42,051 bases of DNA from Syntrophobacter sp. SbD1 (GCA_900290365.1 OMOE01000098.1:1-42051), one strand, 5' to 3'. Positions 7,737 to 16,963 are shown, numbered from the stretch's first letter. A program made the numbers and translations. Notes: a model not told the origin generated them from the sequence alone.

Positions 7737-10310
7737 ATGCATGACGAGGACAGCTCGAAGGAACAATGTAACAAGGAAATAGATTCAAAAATCCGCAAGG
7801 CGCAAGAGGATCTGCGTGCAGAGCGGCAGATGTGGCATACCACCTTCGAGGCCATTTATGATGGCATTTTTATTATAGACAAGGAACACCGGATTCTACG
7901 GTGCAATGAGGCAGCGGGAAAGATCCTCGGCTTGCCCGTTGAGGCGGTCATCGGTCGGAATTGTTATGAACTAATGCATCATGCCGATGCTCCAATTCCG
8001 GGATGCCCCGTCGGTAGGATGCATGAAAGCCATCGGCGCGAAAACGAAGTGATACAACTGGGTGAGAGATGGTTCAATGTAACGGCTGAGCCTCTGATCG
8101 ATGTTTTTGGCAATCTGAGCGGTGCGGTCCATATCGTCAGTGATATCACCTGGCAAAAGGCAAGGGAGGAAACCCTACGCCGGACTAATCGCGCGTTACG
8201 GCTATTGTCCGACTGCAATGCGGCTGTGGTCCAAGACACGGAGGAACAGCCTCTGCTGGAGGAAGTGTGCAACATCGCAGTGGGTCCGGCCGGCTACTAC
8301 CTCGCCTGGGTGGGATATGCCGAGCAAGATGATGCGCGCACCGTGCGCGTGGTTGCACATGCCGGTCCCGGCGCGGCCCTCTTGGAACAATTCCACATCA
8401 GTTGGGCGGATAACGAGTATGGGCGCGGCGCTGTAGGCCCTTCGATCCGCTCTGGCAAGCCCTGCATAGCTCGGGATGTCCTCAATAATCCGGATTTTGC
8501 ACCGTGGTATGAGTTTTTCCGAAAGCTCCACTTCGGCTCGGTCATTTCCGTGCCCCTCCAGGCTGATGACCACAGCTTTGGCGCCCTGTCTATTTATGCT
8601 GCCGAAACGGATGCCTTCGATGCAGCGGAGGTCGGGCTTCTGGAAGAGCTGGGCAAAAATCTTGCCCACGGAGTCATGGGGCTGCGTGCCCGAAAAGAAC
8701 GCGCCGAGGCCGTCGCCGGCCTGGAGCGGGCGCGCGCGGAACTGGAGGACAGGGTAGCCGAACGGACTTCCCGATTGACGCAGGAAATCCGGGACCGCAA
8801 TCTCGCCGAGGAGTCATTGCGCCGCAGCGAACAGAAATATCGGGAATTGGTGGAAAACGCCAACAGCATCATTCTCAGAATGGATGTGCTGGGCAGGGTG
8901 ACCTTCTTAAACGAGTTCGCTCAGAAGTTTTTCGGCTATGAGGAACGAGAATTGCTCGGCCGCGGAGGGATTGGAACCATCGTTCCCGAAACTGAAACTG
9001 GAGGACGGGACTTGGTCAAAATGATCCGGGATTTGGTCTCCCATCCTGAAAGATACGAGAGGAACGAAAACGAAAATGTACGCCGTAACGGCGAGCGCGT
9101 CTGGATCGCATGGACAAACAAGCCGGTCTACGATCAGTCGGGCCGGCTTACCGAAGTCCTGTGCATCGGGAACGATATCACTGAACTCAAAAACGCTGAA
9201 ACGCAATTGCGGATTTTTCGAAAGTTCGCTGATAATGCAGGCGAAGGTTTGGCCATGGCTGATCTCGATGGACAAATCATCTATATGAACACTGCGCTTC
9301 TGCACATGCTCGGCGAGACCCAATGGACTCCCGGCCAAAACAGAAACTTTATGAATTGCTTCAGGCAGGAGGAGCGTCAAAGGCTCCAGGCGGAAATTTT
9401 CCCCGTTCTTTTCAACCTCGGCAATTGGACCGGTGAAATGGCTTTACTCACCAGGGAGGGCCGTCAAATTCCCACGCTGACAAATCTCTTCCTGATTCGC
9501 GATGATGCGGGGCAACCGAAATATATCTCCGAACTCATCACGGATATGACCCATCAAAAGGAGGCAGAGCTGGAAATATTGCGAGCCAAAGAGCTCGCCG
9601 AATCTGCTGACCGGATCAAATCAGCCTTCCTCGCCTCCATGTCTCATGAGCTCCGAACCCCTCTCAACTCTATTATTGGCTTTACCGGGATACTGCTCCA
9701 GGGATTGGCAGGTCCACTCAACGAAGAGCAGAAAAAGCAGATGGGCATGATACAAAAAAGCGCCCGTCATCTATTGCAGCTCATCAATGATGTTCTGGAC
9801 ATATCCAAAATTGAAGCTGGACAGTTGAATCTTGCCGTTGAGCAATACGATCTGTGTGAATCTTTCGAGAGTGTTCTTCAGACCATCCGACCCACGGCGG
9901 ATAAGAAGGGGTTGAAGCTTGTTGTAGATCTAGATTTCACAGTCTGTGATATAGTGAGTGATCGTCGTAGGGTGGAACAGATTCTAATTAATCTTGTTAA
10001 TAATGCGATCAAGTTCACGGACCATGGGGAAGTGCGAATTAAGAGCACGGTGGATGGAACGCGGCTCATTACCTCGATCACTGATACAGGTATCGGGATA
10101 AGCGCCCAAAATATAACTACTTTGTTTGAGATGTTTAGACAAATCGACACGGGTTTGACCCGCAGCTATGAAGGAACAGGCTTGGGTCTTTCCATTTGCA
10201 GGCGATTAGTTGAAATGCTGGGCGGACAGATTTGGGCAACAAGTGAAGGGGAACAAAAAGGAAGTACATTCACTTTCACATTACCGGTAGCGCCGAGGAC
10301 AACCCCATGA
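7737..10310 (+). CDS. PAS/GAF sensor histidine kinase
   Basis: About 857 aa, cytoplasmic. Order: PAS (about 30-145; it contains an unusual HHADAPIPGCPVGRM stretch with Cys and His residues that resembles PAS folds binding a metal or cofactor), GAF (about 165-330), coiled coil (about 335-370), PAS (about 375-495), PAS (about 500-610), HisKA with His637 in SHELRTPLN, then HATPase_c (NLVNNAIKF, DTGIGIS, GTGLGLSICRRL). Start ATG 7737 has GGAGG at 7726-7730, 6 bases upstream; the longer frame from 7665 overlaps the previous gene without a good site. The stop overlaps the next gene's ATG (ATGA at 10307), so kinase and receiver are coupled. Confidence 0.92.
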   Translation: MHDEDSSKEQCNKEIDSKIRKAQEDLRAERQMWHTTFEAIYDGIFIIDKEHRILRCNEAAGKILGLPVEAVIGRNCYELMHHADAPIPGCPVGRMHESHRRENEVIQLGERWFNVTAEPLIDVFGNLSGAVHIVSDITWQKAREETLRRTNRALRLLSDCNAAVVQDTEEQPLLEEVCNIAVGPAGYYLAWVGYAEQDDARTVRVVAHAGPGAALLEQFHISWADNEYGRGAVGPSIRSGKPCIARDVLNNPDFAPWYEFFRKLHFGSVISVPLQADDHSFGALSIYAAETDAFDAAEVGLLEELGKNLAHGVMGLRARKERAEAVAGLERARAELEDRVAERTSRLTQEIRDRNLAEESLRRSEQKYRELVENANSIILRMDVLGRVTFLNEFAQKFFGYEERELLGRGGIGTIVPETETGGRDLVKMIRDLVSHPERYERNENENVRRNGERVWIAWTNKPVYDQSGRLTEVLCIGNDITELKNAETQLRIFRKFADNAGEGLAMADLDGQIIYMNTALLHMLGETQWTPGQNRNFMNCFRQEERQRLQAEIFPVLFNLGNWTGEMALLTREGRQIPTLTNLFLIRDDAGQPKYISELITDMTHQKEAELEILRAKELAESADRIKSAFLASMSHELRTPLNSIIGFTGILLQGLAGPLNEEQKKQMGMIQKSARHLLQLINDVLDISKIEAGQLNLAVEQYDLCESFESVLQTIRPTADKKGLKLVVDLDFTVCDIVSDRRRVEQILINLVNNAIKFTDHGEVRIKSTVDGTRLITSITDTGIGISAQNITTLFEMFRQIDTGLTRSYEGTGLGLSICRRLVEMLGGQIWATSEGEQKGSTFTFTLPVAPRTTP

Positions 10311-10672
10311 AGCACAAGGTATTGGTTATTGAAGATAATGAGCAAAATCTCTATTTGATAACATTCCTTCTGGAACATCATGGATATGACGTGATTCAGG
10401 CCGGAGATGGTTTGACCGCCATTCAACTTGCCATGAAAAACAATCCTGACTTAATTCTTCTAGACATTCAACTTCCGGAGATGGACGGCTATGCCGTTGC
10501 TCGCCGCTTTAGGTCTGAGCCGGCATTCGCCGATGTACCCATCATTGCCGTCACCTCCTATGCCATGGTTGGCGATCGTGAAAAGAGCATCGAGGCTGGT
10601 TGTACCGGCTACATCGAAAAGCCGATCGATCCGGATACGTTCATCCATGATCTGGAGCAATATCTTGTCTAA
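10307..10672 (+). CDS. Single-domain response regulator (CheY/DivK-like receiver)
   Basis: 121 aa made only of a receiver domain. Acidic pocket VIEDNEQN near the N-terminus, phospho-acceptor Asp53 in LLDIQLPEMDG, the conserved Thr/Ser in AVTSYAM and Lys in GYIEKPID. It is closest in style to DivK-type lone receivers that shuttle phosphate or allosterically tune kinases. Its start is coupled to the upstream kinase by an ATGA overlap, and the next gene begins 16 bases after its stop. With no output domain it must act by protein contact; the flanking kinases are its obvious partners. Confidence 0.92.
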   Translation: MKHKVLVIEDNEQNLYLITFLLEHHGYDVIQAGDGLTAIQLAMKNNPDLILLDIQLPEMDGYAVARRFRSEPAFADVPIIAVTSYAMVGDREKSIEAGCTGYIEKPIDPDTFIHDLEQYLV

Positions 10673-10688
10673 CGGAAGAAGGGCGGAG

Positions 10689-12401
10689 ATGCGGAAGATT
10701 CTGGTTGTCGATGACGTAGAAGAGAGCCGCTACTATCTTGAAGCCCTCCTGAGGGGGCACGGGCACGAAGTATTTGCGGCCCGGAACGGGGCGGAAGCCC
10801 TCGCTCTGGCACAAAAGGAAACAGTGGATATCATCTTCTCGGACATCCTGATGCCCGTCATGGATGGCTTTGAATTATGCCGCCGGTGCAAACAGGATGA
10901 CAGACTGGCCGGTATTCCTTTCATTTTCTATACCGCCACTTATGTAGACCCAAGAGACCAGGCATTTGGATTGAGCCTTGGAGCAGACTACTACCTTATC
11001 AAACCTCTCGAACCCGATTTCCTGATGCAGGTTTTACACGATGCGCTCAGCGGAAGGGATCGTGCACGGTCGAAGCTCCATGACATCTCCCTTGAAAACG
11101 ATCCCTTCTATCTCCGGCAACACAATGAAGCTCTGATCCGAAAGCTGGAAGCTAAAATGATCCAGTTGGAGAATGCAAATCAACGTCTGGAGCAGGAACT
11201 CCTTGAGCGCAAGCGGGCGGAGGAGGCGCTGCGCATGAGCGAGGAAAAATATCGTCGGATTGTTGAAACGGCCAATGAAGGCATCTTAGTGGCGGATGTG
11301 GATTTCCGTGTAACATATGTGAATCAAAAATTGGCTGACATGCTTGGCTATCTCCCTGAAGAGATCATTGGCAGGCTGTTGGGCTATTTTATGTTTCCTG
11401 AAGACCTGGCCGATGATCAAAAAAGGAGGTCACATCGAAGCCAGGGACTGAATGAGACTTACGAACGTCGTTTTCGCCGCAAGGATGGCGGAGAATGTTG
11501 GACGATTATTTCCGCCACAGCGATTAGAACAGAAGATGGCAGCGTTAAGGGTTCTTTTGCGATGTTCACTGACATTACCGTCCGCCGGCAGGCAGAAGAG
11601 GCACTTCGAAGATCACATGACGATCTCGAATTAAGAGTTCATGATCGTACTGCTGAAATCAAGACATACATGACAAAGCTGGAAGAGAGTAATAAAACCC
11701 TTCAAGAATTTGCAGTCATTGCCTCACATGACCTGCAGGAGCCTTTGCGGAAAGTAAGCACTTTCGGGAAAATGCTTAAACAGAAATGCGATAGCTCACT
11801 AGGAACTGAAGGCAACGATTATCTGGATCGGATGCTCAACGCTAACAAGAGGATGCAATCCCTGCTAAAAGGACTTCTTGACTACTCACGAGTCACAATA
11901 GCAGATAATGCTTTAGTGGAAGTTGCTCTTTCTGAAATCATTCGTGCTGTTCTTTCCGACCTGGAGGTAAGGATCGAAAAGACCGGAGGAGAAGTGCAGT
12001 TTGGAGACCTCCCTATTATTCAAGCTGATCCTACGCAGATGCGGCAGCTTTTTCAAAACCTCATCGGAAATGCCCTCAAGTTTCACAAAGAAGGAGAGAG
12101 GCCGGTCATCAAAATATCAGGTATAGCTGCAGTTGGCAATTATCGTCAGATCGTTGTCGAGGACAACGGGATTGGTTTCGAGGAACAGTACTTCAAAAAG
12201 ATTTTTGCCCCCTTTCAGAGACTCCACGGAAAGAGCAGTCCGTATGAAGGGACCGGCATAGGCCTTGCCATCTGCAAGAGAATAGTCGTGCGGCATGGGG
12301 GAAGCATTACAGCAAAGAGTGAACCTGGAGCTGGTTCAAGATTCATTATCACATTGCCTGTAACTCGTCGTGGGGGGGATTTGCCCGATGAGTCACAATA
12401 A
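10689..12401 (+). CDS. Receiver-PAS histidine kinase (REC-PAS-HisKA-HATPase)
   Basis: About 570 aa, cytoplasmic. Receiver (about 1-120, Asp52 in FSDILMPVMDG), coiled linker (about 145-185), PAS (about 185-310), HisKA with His347 in ASHDLQEPLRKV (the phytochrome-like HDLQEPLR variant), HATPase_c (NLIGNALKFH, EDNGIGF, GTGIGLAICKRI). The N-terminal receiver closely resembles that of the hybrid kinase at 5258 (both have SDxLMPVMDGF and FYTATY/VYTATY), suggesting duplication. An ATG at 10689 preceded by the purine tract GAAGAAGGGCGGAG is the likely start; the open frame extends upstream only as a shadow of the previous gene. It is the last gene of the signalling cluster. Confidence 0.92.
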   Translation: MRKILVVDDVEESRYYLEALLRGHGHEVFAARNGAEALALAQKETVDIIFSDILMPVMDGFELCRRCKQDDRLAGIPFIFYTATYVDPRDQAFGLSLGADYYLIKPLEPDFLMQVLHDALSGRDRARSKLHDISLENDPFYLRQHNEALIRKLEAKMIQLENANQRLEQELLERKRAEEALRMSEEKYRRIVETANEGILVADVDFRVTYVNQKLADMLGYLPEEIIGRLLGYFMFPEDLADDQKRRSHRSQGLNETYERRFRRKDGGECWTIISATAIRTEDGSVKGSFAMFTDITVRRQAEEALRRSHDDLELRVHDRTAEIKTYMTKLEESNKTLQEFAVIASHDLQEPLRKVSTFGKMLKQKCDSSLGTEGNDYLDRMLNANKRMQSLLKGLLDYSRVTIADNALVEVALSEIIRAVLSDLEVRIEKTGGEVQFGDLPIIQADPTQMRQLFQNLIGNALKFHKEGERPVIKISGIAAVGNYRQIVVEDNGIGFEEQYFKKIFAPFQRLHGKSSPYEGTGIGLAICKRIVVRHGGSITAKSEPGAGSRFIITLPVTRRGGDLPDESQ

Positions 12402-12576
12402 GTATTCATCTCCGTCTACAGACGACGCCTGTTACGACTCATCCGGCGTCGGGCAAACCAGCACGATCACGACTTTGGGCCGAGATGGCGTTGCTATACA
12501 AACAGCGCAATCCCGGTCAGGTCGTCGCACTTCCTACACCCTGCCAAGTTTCTCTTATACTGTGATTCCGAAAAGG

Positions 12577-12972
12577 CTACTTTATGCTGACCGTAATTAC
12601 CGGACAATGGGCATTAAGAATCAGGTACTGAGCATCGGACCCGAATACCAACTTTCCAAGTTTGGACTTATTTCTCACACCAACAATAATTTCATCGACA
12701 TTTTCTCTTGCTGCAATATTGACAAGATCCTCTCCTACCTTAACGCTGAGTGGCCGGATCGAGAGAATCTTTTTGCAGGGTATTTGTGATTCTTCGAGAA
12801 AAGCTTGGGCCTCCATCTGCCTCTGTTCGAAAGGTTCCGTATTGAACTTATATTCGTCCAGCACGGAGGTGACCACCAGCACTTCGCCGTTAAAAGCCTT
12901 GGCATGCTTTTGAGCTACGTTCAACCCTTCCATTGCCTCATCGGAGCCGTCAAAACACAACATTAATTTCAT
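12577..12972 (-). CDS. Universal stress protein (UspA family)
   Basis: 131 aa, single Usp domain. N-terminal strand MKLMLCFDGSDEA carries the conserved Asp near the nucleotide site. The C-terminal ATP-binding loop GVRNKSKLGKLVFGS fits G-x2-G-x9-G-(S/T) except that the second Gly is Asn, so nucleotide binding is probable but not certain. It ends with CPVITVSIK, the usual CPVxxV strand. The ATG at 12972 follows an AAAGGGGCGG stretch. It converges on the signalling cluster and is transcribed alone. Confidence 0.88.
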   Translation of the reverse strand: MKLMLCFDGSDEAMEGLNVAQKHAKAFNGEVLVVTSVLDEYKFNTEPFEQRQMEAQAFLEESQIPCKKILSIRPLSVKVGEDLVNIAARENVDEIIVGVRNKSKLGKLVFGSDAQYLILNAHCPVITVSIK

Positions 12973-13626
12973 CTGCCGCCCCTTTCTATAACCGCTTGAG
13001 TAAAGATGGAAAGCTTACAATCCCTATAAGCCAATTTTGAGGTCCCTGGTGATTTAGAAGCAAACCGGGTCCTCGCGATAAATATCCCAAGCTATCGGAT
13101 ACCGGATTACGCAATATTTATTCCAGTCTTTGATTATCAGAATTTGCTAAAATATTCAAGTGGTTATCTTACGGAGAATTTGCAAAAAAACAGAATGGCC
13201 CTGAACCTGAATCGGATACATGACACCTGTGTAACCGGAGTGTTTCAGGCTATGGCTTTTCAACCCTAATATTGTTGGGCAAAGATCTGGATTGATTTAT
13301 TTCCCAATGATTCTTATATAATAGTTGTCATGCTTCACTTCGAATTCCTACGCGGTCCTCAAGACTGGGGTTTCCGTTCGTTGGGGCAAGCGCCAAAAGC
13401 TGACGGCAGGTTTGGCGAGCATTCGATGGAGCAGGAGTGAGGTTAACAGCAATCGGGGAGGTTGGAAATTGCAATTACCTACCCAGCCCCTCAGATGTGA
13501 TCGTTAGGTGCATCTGGGGGGCTTCCATTTTGTAACTCTCCCCAAAAAGCTGACAGTCTTGACGAAGTCCATCATGAACAGTCTGGTCCTTCTGTGCAAG
13601 GCTTATCCCCAAGTCCAGGTAACTAG
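12973..13626. other. Long intergenic region with promoter-like and hairpin sequences
   Basis: About 650 bp between divergent genes with no convincing coding frame (one 60-codon frame at 13325-13507 lacks motifs). It contains an exact TATAAT at 13317-13322 with TTGATT at 13292-13297 (19-bp spacing, longer than ideal). There is also a stem-loop in which 13487-13497 pairs with 13511-13521 (11 bp, one G-T pair), followed by a pyrimidine-rich stretch. Together these could bound a short plus-strand transcript of about 200 nt ahead of selO; that is speculative. Confidence 0.35.
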
Positions 13627-13647
13627 GTGAAGAAAGAAAAAGAACCA

Positions 13648-15105
13648 ATGTTTCGGTTTGACAACACTTATGCTCGACTTCCGGAAAAGTTTTATGCCAG
13701 GGTGACTCCGGCCAAGGTCCCCAAACCGGAACTCATAAAGTGGAATACCGAATTGGCGGGACAGCTGGGGGCTCAAGCAGAATCACCTCCGGATATGGAA
13801 TTGGCGGAAGTATTTACAGGCCAAAAACTGCTTCCCGGCTCGGAACCCATTGCCCTCGTCTATGCAGGTCATCAATTCGGTCATTTCGTCCACCAGCTTG
13901 GGGATGGCCGTGCGCTGTTGATGGGAGAAGTTGTGGACCCTGCAGGACGGCGTCACGATATACAGCTCAAAGGCTCTGGGAGAACCCCCTTTTCTCGCGG
14001 CGGAGATGGAAAGGCGCCACTTGGTCCTGTGTTGCGGGAATACCTTGTGAGCGAGGCCCTGCATCATCTGGGACTGTCCACCACCAGGTCCCTGGCCGCG
14101 GCCACGACAGGAGAACTGGTATACAGGGACAGTGTTCTACCTGGAGCGATTTTAACCAGAGTGGCCTCAAGTCATATTCGTGTGGGAACCTTTGAATATT
14201 TTGCCGCCCAACAGGACCTGGAAAATCTAAAGCGTTTAACGGAGTACTCGATCAAAAGGCACTACCCCGAAATCAAAAACGATTCCGAGGCACATCTTTC
14301 TTTTTTCCGTAAGGTTGGACATGCTCAGGTTGAACTTGTGACAAGTTGGATGGCCCTGGGTTTCATTCACGGCGTGATGAACACGGACAACACGTCCATA
14401 GCAGGGGAGACGATCGACTTTGGACCCTGCGCTTTCATGGATCAATTTCATTTTAATCAGGTTTTCAGCTCAATCGACCAATTTGGTCGTTATTCTTATT
14501 CCAACCAGGCCCAAATCACCCTTTGGAACTTATCCCGACTCGGCGAGTGTCTGGCTCTCCTGACCGATCATGGCTCCAAGGAGGCAGTGGAGATGCTGAA
14601 CAAGGAACTGGAGTCCTTGGGTGCACTTTTCGAGCAGAGGCTTGCATCAAAGATGGCAAAGAAACTGGGAATCTTAAAGGATGTACAGCCCCAAGACATG
14701 GATCTTGTCAGTCAATGGCTTCGCTACCTGGAAACACAGCAGCTTGATTACACCCTGAGCTTTCGAGACCTTGCCAATTTGGTCGAAAACGACGCCGATT
14801 TTAATTTTTTTGATAGGACCAGCACCTTTCAGGACTTTTATCAACTATGGCAAAAGAGGGTTCAAAATCAGGACTTGGAATCCGAGACAATAAAGGAGGA
14901 GATGAACAGGGTAAATCCTGTTTTTATCGCCAGGAACCACAAGATAGAACAGGTGATTGAAGCGGGGCTGAAGGGGGACTTCAGTCTTTTTCATGAAATG
15001 AGCGAGGTGCTTAAGAAGCCTTATGAAGAGCAGGAAGAGTTCAGCAGCTATAAATTAGCTCCCAGACCGGAGGAAGTTGTCCAGGCCACGTTTTGCGGAA
15101 CCTAG
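13648..15105 (+). CDS. selO: SelO/YdiU protein adenylyltransferase
   Basis: About 485 aa, near the usual bacterial length. A pseudokinase-fold enzyme that transfers AMP from ATP to Ser/Thr/Tyr of target proteins, linked to redox stress in characterised members. Recognisable blocks: FDNTYARLPEKFYA at the N-terminus, ALVYAGHQFGHFV, LGDGRALLMGEV, QLKGSGRTPFSRGGDGKA, REYLVSEALHHLG, and the metal/catalytic block HGVMNTDNTSIAG followed by IDFGPCAFMD. It ends in TFCGT, placing a Cys where eukaryotic SelO has selenocysteine. ATG 13648 fits the family N-terminus; an in-frame GTG at 13627 would add seven Lys/Glu-rich residues. Monocistronic, followed by a palindromic element. Confidence 0.93.
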   Translation: MFRFDNTYARLPEKFYARVTPAKVPKPELIKWNTELAGQLGAQAESPPDMELAEVFTGQKLLPGSEPIALVYAGHQFGHFVHQLGDGRALLMGEVVDPAGRRHDIQLKGSGRTPFSRGGDGKAPLGPVLREYLVSEALHHLGLSTTRSLAAATTGELVYRDSVLPGAILTRVASSHIRVGTFEYFAAQQDLENLKRLTEYSIKRHYPEIKNDSEAHLSFFRKVGHAQVELVTSWMALGFIHGVMNTDNTSIAGETIDFGPCAFMDQFHFNQVFSSIDQFGRYSYSNQAQITLWNLSRLGECLALLTDHGSKEAVEMLNKELESLGALFEQRLASKMAKKLGILKDVQPQDMDLVSQWLRYLETQQLDYTLSFRDLANLVENDADFNFFDRTSTFQDFYQLWQKRVQNQDLESETIKEEMNRVNPVFIARNHKIEQVIEAGLKGDFSLFHEMSEVLKKPYEEQEEFSSYKLAPRPEEVVQATFCGT

Positions 15106-15110
15106 TGTCA

Positions 15111-15219
15111 GAGCCTCTTGCAAAACTCCATTTTAAGGGGTTCGCGGGCTGGAAGCCCGCGCCTGGGAGCGCGGGCTTCCAGCCCGCAAAGTAGATCCCG
15201 GACATTTTGCAAGAGGCTC
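15111..15219. repeat. 109-bp nested palindromic element (MITE/REP-like)
   Basis: Outer arms 15111-15125 and 15205-15219 are perfect 15-bp inverted repeats (GAGCCTCTTGCAAAA and its complement). Inside, 15144-15162 and 15169-15187 form a perfect 19-bp stem, and each inner arm is itself a hairpin (GCGGGCT-GGA-AGCCCGC). CTAGT is found just outside both ends. The structure lies 5 bp past the selO stop and could also end transcription, although no T-run follows. Confidence 0.8.
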
Positions 15220-15261
15220 ACTAGTAAGCGGATTTACTAACAAATTTTGGCGGAGAATTCG

Positions 15262-16038
15262 ATGGAGTTGGGTCTTGAGGGAAAGCTTGCCCTGATTACG
15301 GGTGGCACAAAAGGAATCGGGTTAGCTTGCGCCAGAGCTTTAGCGGCCGAGGGGGCAAAGATCGCTATCTGCTCCCGCTCGCAGAAGCATATTGACGAGG
15401 CTAAAGCAAGTTTGCCTGATGCTTTTGGCGTTCCTGCCGATTTGACGGATGCTGATGCGGCTGCTCGGATGATCGAAACAGTTGAAAGCAGTCTTGGACA
15501 TATCGACGTGTTAGTAAACTCGGCCGGAGCGGCTAAACGCACGCCACCCGATGAGCTGACGCCGGAGTTGTGGCGAACGGCGATTGATGCAAAGTTTTTT
15601 ACTTACATCAACGTCATAGATCCTTTAGTAAAGCGAATGGCTGTACGCGGGAAGGGTGTGATCATCAGCATTGTTGGCATTGGCGGGAAAATCGCCATGC
15701 CGACGCATTTGGCGGGCGGTTCGGCAAACGCCGCGCTTATGTTGGCAACTGCCGGACTTGCCGCAGTTTACGCCTCCAAAGGGGTTCGTGTTGTTGGCGT
15801 GAGCCCCGGCCTGACGGAAACAGACAGGGTTAAAGAAGCGATGACGGCTGTGGCTCGGCTCTCCGGCATTAGTACCGATGAGGCATATCGGCAGAGTGTT
15901 GAGAGCATTCCATTAGGCCGCATGGCCTCTCCTGAGGAAATCGCCGACATGGTGGCCTATCTTGCCTCCGACAAAGCAAGTTATGTCACCGGAACTACGA
16001 TTTCTATGGATGGAGGGCATTACCCTATCGTGCTTTGA
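15262..16038 (+). CDS. SDR-family protein with altered catalytic residues
   Basis: 258 aa, classical short-chain dehydrogenase size. Rossmann nucleotide motif TGGTKGIG near residue 13, DLTD, and the VNSAGA strand (an NNAG variant). The C-terminus has SPGLTETD, PLGRMASPEEIA and the terminal SYVTGTTISMDGG. The usual active site is not normal: where YxxxK should stand the sequence is GGSANAAL (Tyr to Gly, Lys to Asn), while the preceding Ser strand is present as IISIVGIGG. Either it works differently or it is a non-catalytic paralogue. ATG 15262 is supported by GGAG 6 bases upstream; a TTG at 15247 is in frame. The DUF3300 fragment begins 4 bases after the stop. Confidence 0.88.
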   Translation: MELGLEGKLALITGGTKGIGLACARALAAEGAKIAICSRSQKHIDEAKASLPDAFGVPADLTDADAAARMIETVESSLGHIDVLVNSAGAAKRTPPDELTPELWRTAIDAKFFTYINVIDPLVKRMAVRGKGVIISIVGIGGKIAMPTHLAGGSANAALMLATAGLAAVYASKGVRVVGVSPGLTETDRVKEAMTAVARLSGISTDEAYRQSVESIPLGRMASPEEIADMVAYLASDKASYVTGTTISMDGGHYPIVL

Positions 16039-16042
16039 GTTG

Positions 16043-16963
16043 ATGCCGTATTATGATCCGGAGGAGATCTACGGCAGCTGGTGGTGGCCTGATTATCCTC
16101 CATTTGTCTGGTATCCCATGGGAACGCCCTACATTACCGTCGGCCTCTTCGGGTTTGGATGGGGTGTCGGTGTAAGTCCGTTCTGGGGTTGGGGTTGGGG
16201 GGCCTGGAATTGGGGTAGTGGCAACGTATATATAAACATAAACCGCACGGTCAACATCAATAATCCAAACCTCAATCTTAAGCGTAACAGCCTGCGGACG
16301 ACTAATCTGACAAGCGTGGCCGCCACGAGAGTAGCGGGCCCGGTAAGAACAGCCGTAGAGAGGGCCGGCGGCAGGGCAGTGACGTCCAGTGGCGCCCGTG
16401 CAGCTTCTGGCCATGAAGGTCACTTTTCGCGTCAAAGCACTTCGAACAGGAAGGGCGTTGTTTCACGCCGAGGCTCTGCCTGCAGGATATCAGCAGCCCC
16501 GAGTAACACGGCCCACAAGTCATCGGCAGCCTCATTGGGGAAGGAACTTCATGGGGACGGCGGCCGAACGAGCACAGGCAACATGGCTCGAAAGACCGGC
16601 GGCCCATCGAAAACGACCGGCAATGTGTCGCATAGAGGCTTATCGAACAGAGACAGAGACATTGTCCCCCGCAGCACGTTCCGAAGCGAAAGCATGTCTC
16701 GGGGCGGAGCGACACAAAACGCAACCCAACATATGAACAGCGGTAGCAGTTTATCGTCGGGCGATGGTGGCCGTGGTGTGTCTCCAGGCGAAACTATGCA
16801 CAACGGCAGCTTCAGTGGAACAGGAACCCGAACTGGCGGTGGGCATGTTGCCGGAGTGCCGGCCGGTGGCGGTGGCCATCCCACACAATCCGGAGAAAGC
16901 CCGCACAAGAGATATGCTCAACATGGGCCAGGAGTGCGGAATATGAACAGGGGCACTGCCTAA
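16043..16963 (+). pseudogene. 5'-truncated DUF3300-like protein gene
   Basis: The frame from ATG 16043 encodes about 306 aa. Its first 70 residues match what I know of the end of DUF3300 domains (PYYDPEEIYGSWWWPDYPPF, then a Gly/Trp run and a NVYINI segment), followed by a low-complexity tail rich in Gly, Ser, Thr and Arg. Full-length members start with a signal peptide and a region of more than 150 residues containing YPDPLLAQVL-type motifs; none of that is here. The preserved part begins right after the SDR stop. I infer that an event fused the tail of a DUF3300 gene to the 3' end of the SDR gene. Without a signal peptide the product could not be exported, so it is probably non-functional. 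Confidence 0.6.

Noticed and set aside
12423..12451. Hairpin after the third kinase as a terminator
   Set aside because: Only a 7-bp stem with a 15-nt loop and no T-run.
12370..12789. 139-aa ORF overlapping the end of the third kinase and the usp gene
   Set aside because: It is mostly antisense to the universal stress protein gene and has no ribosome site or motif.
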